From an uncultured Coriobacteriaceae bacterium (GTDB lineage: Bacteria > Actinomycetota > Coriobacteriia > Coriobacteriales > Atopobiaceae): 64,000 nucleotides of DNA. Position 1 is the stretch's first letter. Every line of letters begins with the position of its first letter. The stretch covers positions 36,716 to 100,715 of the forward strand of contig UQSV01000001.1 of assembly GCA_900543875.1 (NCBI GenBank), read 5' to 3'. The notes under the pieces are model-generated. The model had not been told where the DNA came from. It worked only from the letters and a program-made list of their open reading frames with translations, and did no database searches. The translations under genes and the position numbers were made by a program. Of the stretch, positions 48,980-57,856 are shown piece by piece.

Positions 48980-49867
48980 CTACGCCCAGCCAAAGTCGGC
49001 GAGGCAGTGGTCGACGTTGTCCTCGAAGGTGCCGAGCTCGATGCCGCAGCGGGCGATCTTGCCGGCATCGAGCCTAAAGTCGCGGAAACGGTCCGCGTAG
49101 CGCTCGGTGTTGGGAAGGATGTAGCGCTCGACCTCATCCTCGCCATAGCCAAACTTGCTCGCGACGAGCCTGGCGCACTCGTAGGTGCTCATGCCGTCGC
49201 TGACATCGTGCCCGTTTGCGGCCGCGAAGTGATACGTGCCGCTCTCGAGCTCGCAGATGCTCGCGAAGTTGTCTGCCAGCTGCTGTGCATAGGTCATGCA
49301 ACGCTTCTCGTTCACGGTGAACATGGTGGGCGTGCGCGTGCGCATCGCGCGAAGCACGTTGCCCACGATGCCAGGCGAGGGCCTCACGCCCGGCATCGCC
49401 ATGCCAAACATCCACGAGAGGCGCAGCGTCACGTGGTTGCTCGAGTTTGCCGTAAGCCAAGCGTCTACCTCGGACTTCTGGATGCCGTAGTTGGTGACGC
49501 AACTGGGCTCCACGCTCTCGTCGAACGGCCCGGGCTCGCTCTTGCCGTTGAACAGCTGCTCGGTCGAGATGAACAGCATGCGCTTGCCGCGCTCCTCGCA
49601 CACCTTGGCGATCTCGATGGCCGAGTCGCAGTTGACAAGGTGTGTGCCGGCCGGGTCGTTCTCGCAGTCTGCCGTCGTGGCGTTGGCGGCCGTGTGGAAC
49701 ATCACGTCAAAGTCGAGGCCCTCAAAGAACGAGTGAACCTCCTGCGGCTTGGAATAGTCCACGTCGGCGCGGCTCACGCGCACGAACTCGAACTTGTCGC
49801 CGTTGTACCTCTGCACGAGGCTTGCCAGATAACCGCTGGCGCCGGTAACGGCCACTTTCTGCTTCAT
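48980..49867 (-). CDS. NAD(P)-dependent sugar reductase (RmlD-like extended SDR)
   Basis: A 295-residue extended SDR of the RmlD/dTDP-4-dehydrorhamnose reductase type. It has a Rossmann motif VTGASGYLAS (third Gly replaced by Ala), NCDSAIEIAKVCEERGKRML, the catalytic YGIQKSEVD (YxxxK) and LRLSWMFG. No other rhamnose genes are nearby, so it more likely reduces another sugar or sugar phosphate. It is the third gene of the minus-strand unit deoC, manA-like, SDR, 12 bases after the manA-like stop. Confidence 0.75.
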   Translation of the reverse strand: MKQKVAVTGASGYLASLVQRYNGDKFEFVRVSRADVDYSKPQEVHSFFEGLDFDVMFHTAANATTADCENDPAGTHLVNCDSAIEIAKVCEERGKRMLFISTEQLFNGKSEPGPFDESVEPSCVTNYGIQKSEVDAWLTANSSNHVTLRLSWMFGMAMPGVRPSPGIVGNVLRAMRTRTPTMFTVNEKRCMTYAQQLADNFASICELESGTYHFAAANGHDVSDGMSTYECARLVASKFGYGEDEVERYILPNTERYADRFRDFRLDAGKIARCGIELGTFEDNVDHCLADFGWA

Positions 49868-49879
49868 GGGGCTTCCTCT

Positions 49880-50815
49880 CTAGGGCCGATAGCTCTGCAG
49901 CACGCGGCAGTTGCCGCGCACGGTGAACTCGCGCACGCAAGCCGGGATGACGCACGAGCGCGTGTACCCCAGCTCAACCGTGCCCTCGCTGGTCTCGATC
50001 GTGGCCGTGCCGTGGACGCAGGTGAGAATCTGGTAGCGCCCACCCTTCTCGACGTGCCACTCGCCAGCGACGTCTACCACGTTCGACTCGAACAGACGGT
50101 GGGTCACGCCTCGGCGCACGCGCGTGCCGGCCGCCTCGTCGTAGATCCCCAGGTGCTCGACCGTGGTCTCGTTGTCGGTCTTGAGCACGTCGAACCCCTT
50201 GTCGACGTGCAGCTCGCGGCCGCGGCCCCAGTCACACAGGCGATACGTGGTGTTGCCAAACGAGCCAATCTCGACGGCAAAGATACCCGGTCCCAGCGCA
50301 TGCATCGTACCTGCGGGGATGAGGATGAAGTCGCCCTCGTGCATCTCGATGCGCCTGCCGTACCTGTCGCCGATCGTGTCGTCTGCCGCCGCCTCGCGCA
50401 GAGCGTCCACGTCACTCGTGGTGCAGCCGGCGATGAGCTCGGCGCCCGGCTCGGCGTGGAGGACGTACCAGGATTCGGCCTTCTCGTGGTCGCCCTCGGC
50501 TGCCTGGGCGTAGGTCTCATCGGGGTGCACCTGCACGGAGAGGAACTCCTTGGGGTCCATCGAGACGACCTGAATCGTGGCATCGTCGGCAAGGTCGCCG
50601 ATGAGCTCGTCGTGGTGCTTGGCGATGAGCTCATCGAAGCGCGTGCCGTCGAACGGGCCGCCCTCGACCGAGGTACAGACGTCGGGGTGAGCCGAGACGT
50701 CAAATGCCTCGCCATTGTTGACGTCGTCGCCATGCTCGAGGCCGCGAGCCTCGGAGATGCGGGTTCCGCCCCAGATGGGGGAGATGTAGGTGGGCTTGAG
50801 CAGAATGGGACCCAT
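49880..50815 (-). CDS. Type I phosphomannose isomerase-like protein
   Basis: A 311-residue cupin enzyme related to ManA, which interconverts mannose 6-phosphate and fructose 6-phosphate using zinc. Metal ligands are visible in LSVQVHPDETYA and in SWYVLHAEPG. The segment FILIPAGTMHALGPGIFAVE holds the third His. It is shorter than E. coli ManA, like the Gram-positive type. A second ManA-like protein is encoded at 55047. It is transcribed from the deoC side, 95 bases after deoC. Confidence 0.82.
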   Translation of the reverse strand: MGPILLKPTYISPIWGGTRISEARGLEHGDDVNNGEAFDVSAHPDVCTSVEGGPFDGTRFDELIAKHHDELIGDLADDATIQVVSMDPKEFLSVQVHPDETYAQAAEGDHEKAESWYVLHAEPGAELIAGCTTSDVDALREAAADDTIGDRYGRRIEMHEGDFILIPAGTMHALGPGIFAVEIGSFGNTTYRLCDWGRGRELHVDKGFDVLKTDNETTVEHLGIYDEAAGTRVRRGVTHRLFESNVVDVAGEWHVEKGGRYQILTCVHGTATIETSEGTVELGYTRSCVIPACVREFTVRGNCRVLQSYRP

Positions 50816-50910
50816 GCCGCTTCCTTTCCTCTAGTGCCGGCGCGCGCTCGTCGGCACTAACGACCTAACAAAAAGCGGCCACCGCCAAGGCGATGGCCGC
50901 AGGCACAACT

Positions 50911-51639
50911 CTACAGCTCGATGGACTCGATGCCCTGCTCCTCGAAGCGGCGGCGCAGCTCGTCGATGATCGGCATGCCCGCGCTGCAGCCGATGCGCGT
51001 GGCGCCCGCGCGCACCATGTCGAGGAAGGTGTCGGCGTCGCGAATGCCGCCGGCGGCCTTGACCTGCACCTTGTCGCCGCAGTGGGCCTTCATGAGCTCG
51101 ACGTCGTGGACGGTGGCGCCGCCGGTGGAGAAGCCGGTGCTCGTCTTGATGAACGTGGGCTCGACCTCCTTGGCGATCTCGGCGAGCTTGACCTTCTCGT
51201 CATCGTTGAGCAGGCAGTTCTCGAAGATCACCTTGCAGGGAATGGCCTCCTCGCGGCCCTCGCTGGCCTCGCGGCACACGGCCACGATCTGCGTCATCTC
51301 GTCGGCGATGTAGTCCCAGTTGCCAGCCTTGACCTGGGTGAGGTTCACCACATAGTCAATCTCGGAGGCGCCGTTCTCGATGGCGTCCTTGGTCTCGAAG
51401 ACCTTGGCGGCGATGGAGGTCTGGCCGAGGGGGAAGGCAATGGCGGCACCCGTGTGGATATCGGTGCCGGCAAGCTGCTCGGAGCAGAACTTGGACTGGA
51501 CCTGGTTGATGGCAACCATCTTGAAGTGATAGCGCTTGGCCTCATCGCACAGCTTGGCCATGTCGGCCTCGGTGGCATCGGGGTGCAGGTTGGTGTGGTC
51601 AATGAGGCGAGAGAGGTCGTCGAGCGTGTAGGTTGCCAT
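50911..51639 (-). CDS. deoC: Deoxyribose-phosphate aldolase, copy 1
   Basis: A 242-residue class I aldolase of the DeoC family, which splits 2-deoxyribose 5-phosphate to acetaldehyde and glyceraldehyde 3-phosphate. The Schiff-base Lys lies in [14 protein letters not shown] and the second Lys in [23 protein letters not shown] carries the catalytic Asp. The N-terminus has HTNLHPDAT where typical DeoC has HTLLKPEAT. It is about 80% identical by eye to copy 2 at 57857. It is divergent from the PTS genes, with no nucleoside genes nearby, so another substrate is possible. Confidence 0.88.
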   Translation of the reverse strand: MATYTLDDLSRLIDHTNLHPDATEADMAKLCDEAKRYHFKMVAINQVQSKFCSEQLAGTDIHTGAAIAFPLGQTSIAAKVFETKDAIENGASEIDYVVNLTQVKAGNWDYIADEMTQIVAVCREASEGREEAIPCKVIFENCLLNDDEKVKLAEIAKEVEPTFIKTSTGFSTGGATVHDVELMKAHCGDKVQVKAAGGIRDADTFLDMVRAGATRIGCSAGMPIIDELRRRFEEQGIESIEL

Positions 51640-51932
51640 CTGGTGCTCCTTCCCGAGCCCGTCTCTGGGCCCGAATCAGGCCGCTGTTGCGCGGCGATAT
51701 GACGCGCCACCACCTAAGTATGCGCGCCTCGTGCTCTGTACAAATGATACCTCTAACGAGCTTACAAATCATGCGGCAATGGCAAAATGTAAGAACAAAT
51801 AATGCGATTTGGCACAAATAAGTACCGTTAAACCAAAATAATCGACCGTTCGGGGAAGACCACACATATCTGCATATGTGGACGAAAAGTGAATATGTAT
51901 TCTTTAGGTCAAGACAAATCGAAAGGATATCG
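51640..51932. promoter_or_regulatory. Divergent deoC/PTS control region
   Basis: 293 bases, AT-rich, between divergent units. Sites seen are CTTACA (51761-51766) and TGTAAG (51788-51793) as separated inverted halves; TGCGATTTGGCA (51803-51814), also found before deoC copy 2 as TGTGATTTGGCA; and the dyad CACATAT-CTGC-ATATGTG (51863-51880). The last resembles the palindrome before the GntR gene. No operator has been demonstrated. Confidence 0.5.
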
Positions 51933-52358
51933 ATGAATATTTTGCTTACATCTCATGGTGGCCTCTGCACTGGCATGCTCGATGCGTTCCAGATGTTTGC
52001 CTCGGGCGCCACGCACGTCAGTGCGGTGAGCCTCACTGACACCGGTATCGACGACTTCCGCGATCGTCTTACCGCTCGCGTCAACGAGCTTCTCACCCAG
52101 GGCGACCTGCTGATCCTCGCGGACCTGGCGGGCGGCACGCCCTTCAACGAGTCCTACGCCCTGTTCCTCAACAACCCCGAGCACATCAGGCTTGTCGCTG
52201 GTGCCAATTTCCCGATGCTTCTGGAGGCCGGCGTGCTTGCGATGAGCTCTGATGACCTGGAGGCGGTTACCCAGGCCGCCCTCACGGCAGGTTCTGCTGG
52301 CGTTACTGCTGCGGAGACGCCCGCAGACAGCTCGGACGACGAGGACGATCTGTTCTAG
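51933..52358 (+). CDS. PTS mannose-family IIA component
   Basis: A 141-residue EIIA of the mannose/fructose/sorbose family, which takes phosphate from HPr. The phospho-His is His8 in MNILLTSHGG; LADLAGGTPFNES is the family core. It is a separate IIA, not fused to IIB. The C-terminus is acidic and ends DEDDLF, much like the IIC end. ATG 51933 follows GAAAGG. It is the first gene of the PTS unit. Confidence 0.92.
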   Translation: MNILLTSHGGLCTGMLDAFQMFASGATHVSAVSLTDTGIDDFRDRLTARVNELLTQGDLLILADLAGGTPFNESYALFLNNPEHIRLVAGANFPMLLEAGVLAMSSDDLEAVTQAALTAGSAGVTAAETPADSSDDEDDLF

Positions 52359-52484
52359 CCGGCGGGGAGGGGCTGGCGCAAGCCGAAGGGGAGCCCCTCC
52401 CAACCGCGCCCACATGGGCGCCACTCAGGTATCCCGGGGCACGTGCCCCGAGCAATAACAATCTGCATTTGGGAGGAACCTACT

Positions 52485-52979
52485 ATGGCAATCACTCTCG
52501 CCCGCGTCGACGACCGCGTTATCCACGGTCAGACCATGACCCGCTGGGTCGCCAAGAAGCCGGTCGACTCGATCATCGTCATCAGCGACAAGGTCGCCAA
52601 GGACGAGCTCCGCAAGAAGGTTCTAAAGGCTGCCGCCGCCAACCTCAAGCTCGGCATCTATGACGTCGAGCAGGGCGTCAAGGCCCTCGAGAAGGTCCAC
52701 GCCTCCAACAAGAACTTCTACATCATCTCCGACTCCACCACCGGCTTTGCCGACATCGTTCGCCACGGCGGCGACTTTGGCAAGGTCCTCAACATCGGCA
52801 ACCTCAACGGCGCCCGCCCCAACACCAAGCCCATGGGCAACGCCGTGTGCCTCAACGACGACGACGTCGTGGCGCTCGACTACCTCGAGGAGCAGGGTGT
52901 CGAGGTCCAGTTCCAGCTCATCCCTGATGACAAGCCCATCAGCTGGCCCAACATGAAGGCCAAGTACCAGTCCGCTTAG
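52485..52979 (+). CDS. PTS mannose-family IIB component
   Basis: A 164-residue EIIB, passing phosphate from IIA to the sugar. The active His is His14 in RVDDRVIHGQ, and the core includes NIGNLNGARPN. ATG 52485 follows GGGAGG. A GGGGCAC/GTGCCCC palindrome (52437-52450) lies in the gap after IIA and may affect mRNA stability. Confidence 0.93.
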   Translation: MAITLARVDDRVIHGQTMTRWVAKKPVDSIIVISDKVAKDELRKKVLKAAAANLKLGIYDVEQGVKALEKVHASNKNFYIISDSTTGFADIVRHGGDFGKVLNIGNLNGARPNTKPMGNAVCLNDDDVVALDYLEEQGVEVQFQLIPDDKPISWPNMKAKYQSA

Positions 52980-53107
52980 CGATTGCGCCTGGCGCGCCCA
53001 TTGGGGACGGACGCGCACAAACAGGCTTCAGTCAGCAAAGAAGCTCGCTTGTATAGCGAGCAAAGCCGGCCGCGAGCCGGAATAGTTCCATCGTTGAAGG
53101 AGGAGAA

Positions 53108-53935
53108 ATGGAACTGCTTTTCCCAGCGCTTATGTGTGGCATCTTCTGCTACCTGGGCGCCATCGAGTCCGCGCCGATGTTCGGCATCACGGGCAGCTTC
53201 TACATGGTTGGCCGTCCGCTCGTCGGTGGCCTGCTGTGCGGCCTCGTCTTCGGTGACGTGACGGCCGGCGTCCTGTGCGGCGTTGCCGTCCAGGCCGTGT
53301 TCATCGCCAACCTCTCCACGGGCGGCGCGACGAACTCCGAGATCACCTACGCCACCTACGGCGGCATCGGCCTCGCCATGGCCACCACCAAGGATCCGGC
53401 CGTGGCCGTGACCCTGTCGGTGCTTGTCGGCAACACCTTCGGCCTGATCTTCTACAACACCCGTATGGCCCTCTACTCGTTCTTCAACAACGGCGCCCAG
53501 AAGGCCGCTGAGGAGAACAACGACCGTGGCATTACCCTCTGGCACGTCATCTACCCGCAGATCTGCACGTTCTTCCTTCGTGCCGTCCCCGTGTTCCTCG
53601 CCATCTACCTTGGCCAGGGCCTCGTCGACTCCCTGCTCGCCTCCGTCCCCGAGGTCGTCACGCACATCATCTCCGTCCTCGGCGGCGTCCTGCCCGCCCT
53701 CGGCATCGGCATGCTGATGAACATCGTCATCAAGGAGAAGATCCAGCTCATCTACTTCTTCGCTGGCTTCGTGCTCCTGGCCTTCGCCGGCCTCCCGATG
53801 GTCGCCATCGTCTTCATCGCTGCCCTCGTCGCCTACCTCGTCTACCAGTCCTCCGGCAAGGCCGCCGCTGCCCCTGCCGCTGAGGCCACCGGCGACAACG
53901 CCGACGGTTCCTACGAAGACGACGACCTGTTCTAA
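53108..53935 (+). CDS. PTS mannose-family IIC component
   Basis: A 275-residue membrane component (ManY type) with about six to eight hydrophobic segments. Recognisable parts are GRPLVGGLLCGLVFGDV, FIANLSTGGATNSEITYA and GGVLPALGIGML. The C-terminal tail is Ala-rich and acidic, ending YEDDDLF. IID starts 15 bases after its stop. Confidence 0.93.
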   Translation: MELLFPALMCGIFCYLGAIESAPMFGITGSFYMVGRPLVGGLLCGLVFGDVTAGVLCGVAVQAVFIANLSTGGATNSEITYATYGGIGLAMATTKDPAVAVTLSVLVGNTFGLIFYNTRMALYSFFNNGAQKAAEENNDRGITLWHVIYPQICTFFLRAVPVFLAIYLGQGLVDSLLASVPEVVTHIISVLGGVLPALGIGMLMNIVIKEKIQLIYFFAGFVLLAFAGLPMVAIVFIAALVAYLVYQSSGKAAAAPAAEATGDNADGSYEDDDLF

Positions 53936-53950
53936 GAAGGGAGACAACAA

Positions 53951-54796
53951 ATGGCAACTGAAATCACGCCCAAGGTTGGCCCCAACGGCAAGCAGGGTCT
54001 GACCAACAAGGATCTCAACCAGCTCTGGCTGCGCTGGGCCTTCACTCACCTGTCCTCGATGAGCTACGAGAAGCTGCAGGCCCACGCCTTCGCCTGGTCC
54101 TACATCCCGTTTGCCAACAAGTACTACGCCGATGACCCCGAGGCCAAGCGTCGCCTGCTCGTTCGTCAGTCGGTCTTCTACAACACCGAGCCGCAGACCG
54201 GTACGCTCGTCAACGGCATCGTGGCCTCCCTCGAAGAGAACATCGCCCTCGGCGGCGACGTCGACGAGGAGATGCCCAACAACGTCAAGACCGCCCTCAT
54301 GGGCCCGCTGGCCGGTATCGGCGACTCCATCGTCCAGGGCATCATCGTCCCGATCCTGCTCTCCATCGGCATGAGCCTCGCCGCCGGCGGCAGCCCGCTC
54401 GGCCCGCTGTTCTACATCATCTCCTGGGGCATCATCGGCCCGCTGATCTCGTTCGTCTGCTTCCGCACCGGCTACAAGCTCGGCGTCGGCGCGGTTGACA
54501 TGATCGTTGGCGAGACCGCCCGCCGCCTGACTGACGCCTTCAACGTGCTGGGCATCATGGTCATCGGCGCCCTGTCGGCCGGCAACATCGCCCTCGTGAC
54601 CACCCTGAACATCCCTATGGGTGGCGACTGGGCTCCGCTGCAGGACACCCTCGACGGCGTCTTCCCCAAGATCCTTCCGCTGATCGCCGTCCTGGTCACC
54701 TGGTGGATGCTCGACAAGAAGCAGTTCTCGCCCACGAAGGTCATCCTGGTCCTCACGGCCGCTGTCATCGTCTTCTGCCTGCTTGGCGTCTTCTAA
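53951..54796 (+). CDS. PTS mannose-family IID component
   Basis: A 281-residue ManZ-type membrane component. It has LTNKDLNQLWLRWAFTHLSS, FYNTEPQTGTLVNGIVASLE and GPLAGIGDSIVQGIIVPI. Together with IIC it forms the sugar channel. It is the last gene before a strong terminator. Confidence 0.93.
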   Translation: MATEITPKVGPNGKQGLTNKDLNQLWLRWAFTHLSSMSYEKLQAHAFAWSYIPFANKYYADDPEAKRRLLVRQSVFYNTEPQTGTLVNGIVASLEENIALGGDVDEEMPNNVKTALMGPLAGIGDSIVQGIIVPILLSIGMSLAAGGSPLGPLFYIISWGIIGPLISFVCFRTGYKLGVGAVDMIVGETARRLTDAFNVLGIMVIGALSAGNIALVTTLNIPMGGDWAPLQDTLDGVFPKILPLIAVLVTWWMLDKKQFSPTKVILVLTAAVIVFCLLGVF

Positions 54797-54846
54797 GGAT
54801 TGCCCCGCAACATCTGAGCGAGGTCACATAGCGAGCTCGCTGTTCC

Positions 54847-54891
54847 AAGGCCCCGGGGCACCCACACGGTTCCCCGGGGCCTTCCTTTTTT
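54847..54891 (+). terminator. Terminator after PTS IID
   Basis: A 12-bp stem, AAGGCCCCGGGG (54847-54858) with CCCCGGGGCCTT (54872-54883), and a run of six T. Confidence 0.92.
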
Positions 54892-55046
54892 ATTAACCGA
54901 TTCACCAGCTTTGGCCTGTGGTGATGCTCGAACGTCGTCATGTGCGAGACGAGCCGACGTACGCGAATCGTCCCCATGAGCAACAAGGGACGGGGCATCG
55001 ACCCGCCCAAGGCCGCAAGCAAAAGCACCTACGGAAAGGACGCGCC

Positions 55047-55973
55047 ATGGCACTTCTGCGCTTCAAGCCCATCCCCAAGCAGACCGTCTGGGGCGGCAAC
55101 ACCTGCCGCGACTACTACCACTACGACTGGATGCCCGACGGCGTGGGCCAGGCCTGGGCGTTCGCCGACCAGGGCGAGCAGTCCAACGTCTGCGTCTCCG
55201 GCGAGTACGAGGGCAAGACGCTCGGCGAGCTGTGGCGCGAGCACTCCGAGCTGTTTGGCGACACCAACCGCCAGTTCCCGGTGATCATCTCGCTGCTGTG
55301 CCCGGTCGACGACCTCTCGATCCAGGTGCACCCCGACACCGAGCACGCCAAGCCCCTGGGCTTTGCGGCGGGCAAGAACGAGGCCTGGTACTTCCTCGAG
55401 GCGGCCGAGGGCTCCGAGCTGGTCTGGGGCCACAACGCCACCGACGAGGCGGACCTTCGCAACTACATCGCCGAGGGTCGCTGGGCAGACCTCATCGGCC
55501 ACCTGCCCATCGAGAAGGACGACTTCGTCTACCTGCCGGCGGGCCTGCTCCACGCCTGCTGCAAGAACGTCATCGCCTACGAGATTCAGCAGGCTACCGA
55601 CGTCACCTACCGCTTCTACGACTACGACCGCGTGCAAGCCGACGGGTCGCTGCGCGAGCTGCACCTCGAGCAGGCCATCGACTGTCTGAGCTACGACAAG
55701 TCGATGATGGTCAACCAGGCCAAGCCCTGGACCGAGGACCTGGGCAACATGAAGCGCACGCACCTCATCTCCAACGACTCGTTCACGGTCGAGAAGATCG
55801 AGGTTACGGGCCCGTGCACCCTGCCGGGCGAGGAGTACAAGCTCGTGACCGTGGGCCGCGGCTCGGGTACCGCCAATGGCGAGGACATCGCCGTGGGCGA
55901 CCAGATCCTGCTGCCGAAGGGCGAGCCCCTCGAGCTCGACGGCAACGTCACGCTGCTTACCACGACCGCCTAG
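55047..55973 (+). CDS. manA: Class I mannose-6-phosphate isomerase
   Basis: A 308-residue ManA-type zinc cupin. It starts with the typical LLRFKPIPKQTVWGG; metal-site segments are LSIQVHPDTEHA, EAWYFLEAAEG and FVYLPAGLLHACCKN. ATG 55047 follows GGAAAGGA. It has its own leader after the PTS terminator and is followed 39 bases later by the epimerase gene. The paralog at 49880 is more divergent. In a mannose-PTS context this enzyme would send mannose 6-phosphate to fructose 6-phosphate. Confidence 0.9.
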   Translation: MALLRFKPIPKQTVWGGNTCRDYYHYDWMPDGVGQAWAFADQGEQSNVCVSGEYEGKTLGELWREHSELFGDTNRQFPVIISLLCPVDDLSIQVHPDTEHAKPLGFAAGKNEAWYFLEAAEGSELVWGHNATDEADLRNYIAEGRWADLIGHLPIEKDDFVYLPAGLLHACCKNVIAYEIQQATDVTYRFYDYDRVQADGSLRELHLEQAIDCLSYDKSMMVNQAKPWTEDLGNMKRTHLISNDSFTVEKIEVTGPCTLPGEEYKLVTVGRGSGTANGEDIAVGDQILLPKGEPLELDGNVTLLTTTA

Positions 55974-56012
55974 GCCAGTACGCCTGCAACCACGACTTCT
56001 CAAGGAGAGAAC

Positions 56013-56657
56013 ATGCTGCTACTGCCCTCTATGATGTGTGCCGACTTCCTTCGCTTGGGCGAGGAGGTCGACGAGCTGGTTGAGGCCGGCTGCGACGGCT
56101 TCCACCTCGACGTGATGGATGGCCACTTCGTGCCCAACCTGGGCATGGGCCTGGGCGACGTCGAGGCCATCTGCGGCCGCTCGAAGGTCCCCTGCGACGT
56201 GCACCTGATGTCGAACCATGAGCCCACGACCATCGACCTGCTGGTCAAGGCTGGCGTGCAGATCGTTTACGTTCACCAGGAGGCCGAGCCCACCATCAAC
56301 TCGACCCTGCTGCAGATCGAGCGCCTGGGCTCCCACCCCGGCCTCGTCGTCGACCCAGGCGTCAACTTCGAGACGGTCGAGACGTCGCTGCCGGTGGTCG
56401 ACTACGTGCTGGTCATGACCGTGAACCCGGGCTTCTCGGGCCAAAAGTACCTCGACTACGTGGACGAGAAGCTCGAGCGTTTCGTCGCGGCCAAGGAGAA
56501 GTATGGCTACAAGGTCATCATCGACGGCGCCTGCTCGCCCGCGGTGATTGAGAAGGCCGCCAAGATGGGCGTCGACGGTGCTGTCCTGGGCACGAGCGCC
56601 GTCTTTGGCAAGGGCCGCCCCTACGCCGACATCTTCAAGGAACTCCGCGAGCTGTAG
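56013..56657 (+). CDS. Ribulose-phosphate/allulose-phosphate 3-epimerase family protein
   Basis: A 214-residue TIM-barrel epimerase of the Rpe family. Motifs are LPSMMCADF, HLDVMDGHFVPN, DVHLMSNHEP, MTVNPGFSGQKY and VIIDGACSPAVIEK. The IDGACS segment resembles AlsE (VDGSCN) more than Rpe (VDGGI), so the substrate may be D-allulose 6-phosphate or a related ketose phosphate, giving fructose 6-phosphate. It forms a two-gene unit with manA and ends with a strong terminator. Confidence 0.82.
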   Translation: MLLLPSMMCADFLRLGEEVDELVEAGCDGFHLDVMDGHFVPNLGMGLGDVEAICGRSKVPCDVHLMSNHEPTTIDLLVKAGVQIVYVHQEAEPTINSTLLQIERLGSHPGLVVDPGVNFETVETSLPVVDYVLVMTVNPGFSGQKYLDYVDEKLERFVAAKEKYGYKVIIDGACSPAVIEKAAKMGVDGAVLGTSAVFGKGRPYADIFKELREL

Positions 56658-56659
56658 GC

Positions 56660-56693
56660 GTGACAAAGGGGTCAGAGCCCTTTGTCACCTTTT
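56660..56693 (+). terminator. Terminator after the epimerase gene
   Basis: A perfect 11-bp stem, GTGACAAAGGG with CCCTTTGTCAC, a 7-base loop and TTTT. Confidence 0.9.
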
Positions 56694-56830
56694 CTGAAAT
56701 GCGTGGTCTGGTGGGGTGGCGTGCCTGGCGCGCCGCTCCACCTCGTGACGCCGGGTCGTCCGTGCAAAGCGGATGGCCCTTAAATTTTGTGTGGCGCCGC
56801 GCACTTCTCGCGTTATGTATGCAACAATAA

Positions 56831-56850
56831 CTTACATATGTATATGTAAG
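56831..56850. promoter_or_regulatory. Palindromic operator candidate before the GntR gene
   Basis: CTTACATAT-GT-ATATGTAAG, perfect 9-bp arms, 47 bases before the GntR start. Autoregulation by such sites is common for GntR proteins. Related ACATAT/ATATGT and CTTACA/TGTAAG halves lie in the deoC/PTS region. Confidence 0.6.
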
Positions 56851-56896
56851 AAATTTTACGAGGACTCGCCTCGTTCCATAGCAAGGACGGTGCACC

Positions 56897-57613
56897 ATGG
56901 CCACGCTCTACTCCGCGATCAAGGATGACCTGCTCGCAAAGATCAAGGATGGCACGTACAAGGAGGGCGAGATCATCCCGCCCGAGATCGAGCTCGCCAA
57001 GAGCTACGGCGTGAGCCGTCCCACGATTCGCCAGGCCCTCCAGATCCTCGCCAACGACGGCTACGTCGAGAAGCGCAAGCGCCGCGGCACGATCGTCACG
57101 AAGCCCAAGGTGGCCCAGGGCCTCACGATGGGCGTGCGCAGCTTCGAGGAGGACATGAGCCGCGAGGGCCGCACCGTTCGCTCGACCGTCATCATCTTCA
57201 AGCGCGAGCGCGCGAGCGACGAGGTGGCAGCGAACCTCGAGCTCAAGCCTCGCGAGGAGGTCTACAAGCTGGTTCGCCTGCGCTACGTCGACGACAAGCC
57301 CAACGTGTTCGTCGAGAGCTACATCCCGGTCGAGCCCTACCCCGACTTCGAGCGCTACGACTTCACCACGCAGCGCATGTACAGCGCCATGACCGAGTGC
57401 GGCCACCCCGTGACGCAGGCGCACCGCCGCCTCGACGTCATCAAGGCCGATGCCGCCACCGCGGCCCTGCTCGACGTCGACCCCGGCGACCCGCTGTTCC
57501 TCTTCCACACCGTGGGCCGCGAGTCCGACGGCCACGCCGTCGAGTACTCGATTGCCACCTACCGCGGCGAGAACAACACCTTCGAGTTCAACGTCAGCCG
57601 CGAGGAGCAGTAG
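56897..57613 (+). CDS. GntR/HutC-family regulator with UTRA domain
   Basis: A 238-residue regulator. The winged helix is at residues about 1-70 (ELAKSYGVSRPTIRQALQIL, then GYVEKRKRRGTIV), followed by a UTRA effector-binding domain (KRERASDEVAANLELKPREE; YIPVEPYPDF; DPLFLFHTVGRESDGHAVEY). UTRA regulators usually bind a sugar phosphate and repress transport genes. Position and palindromes suggest it controls the PTS, manA and deoC genes. The start ATG 56897 follows GCAAGGA. Confidence 0.9.
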   Translation: MATLYSAIKDDLLAKIKDGTYKEGEIIPPEIELAKSYGVSRPTIRQALQILANDGYVEKRKRRGTIVTKPKVAQGLTMGVRSFEEDMSREGRTVRSTVIIFKRERASDEVAANLELKPREEVYKLVRLRYVDDKPNVFVESYIPVEPYPDFERYDFTTQRMYSAMTECGHPVTQAHRRLDVIKADAATAALLDVDPGDPLFLFHTVGRESDGHAVEYSIATYRGENNTFEFNVSREEQ

Positions 57614-57621
57614 CGCTCTGA

Positions 57622-57697
57622 GACAAATTAGCCCGGAGCTTTATCGTCCCAAACCACAGGAAAAGCAGGACATAATTGCTCCGGGCTAATTCGTCCC
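57622..57697. repeat. Two facing copies of the GGGAC...GTCCC element
   Basis: Copies at 57622-57650 and 57668-57697 are inverted relative to one another and can pair as one long stem. Both have the core TTAGCCCGGAGC or its reverse complement. A third copy is at 38026-38054 and a variant at 37860-37888. All lie in gaps between convergent genes. Confidence 0.65.
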
Positions 57698-57856
57698 ATG
57701 CGGGCACATCGCCCCGGACCAAGCAGCCAAACAAGATGAGGCCCGCCGGTCCTGGGTGAACGGCGGGCCTCCTGCAAAAGAGGGTGCTCTGTATGATTGG
57801 CGCCTGCCGCGCGGCCAACGCGCGGACGCAGGCAAGCGCCGACTCGCGGTGCGCTC

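Noticed and set aside
51640..51932. A riboswitch in the deoC/PTS gap.
   Set aside because: AT-rich with operator-like dyads but no conserved riboswitch core or leader terminator.
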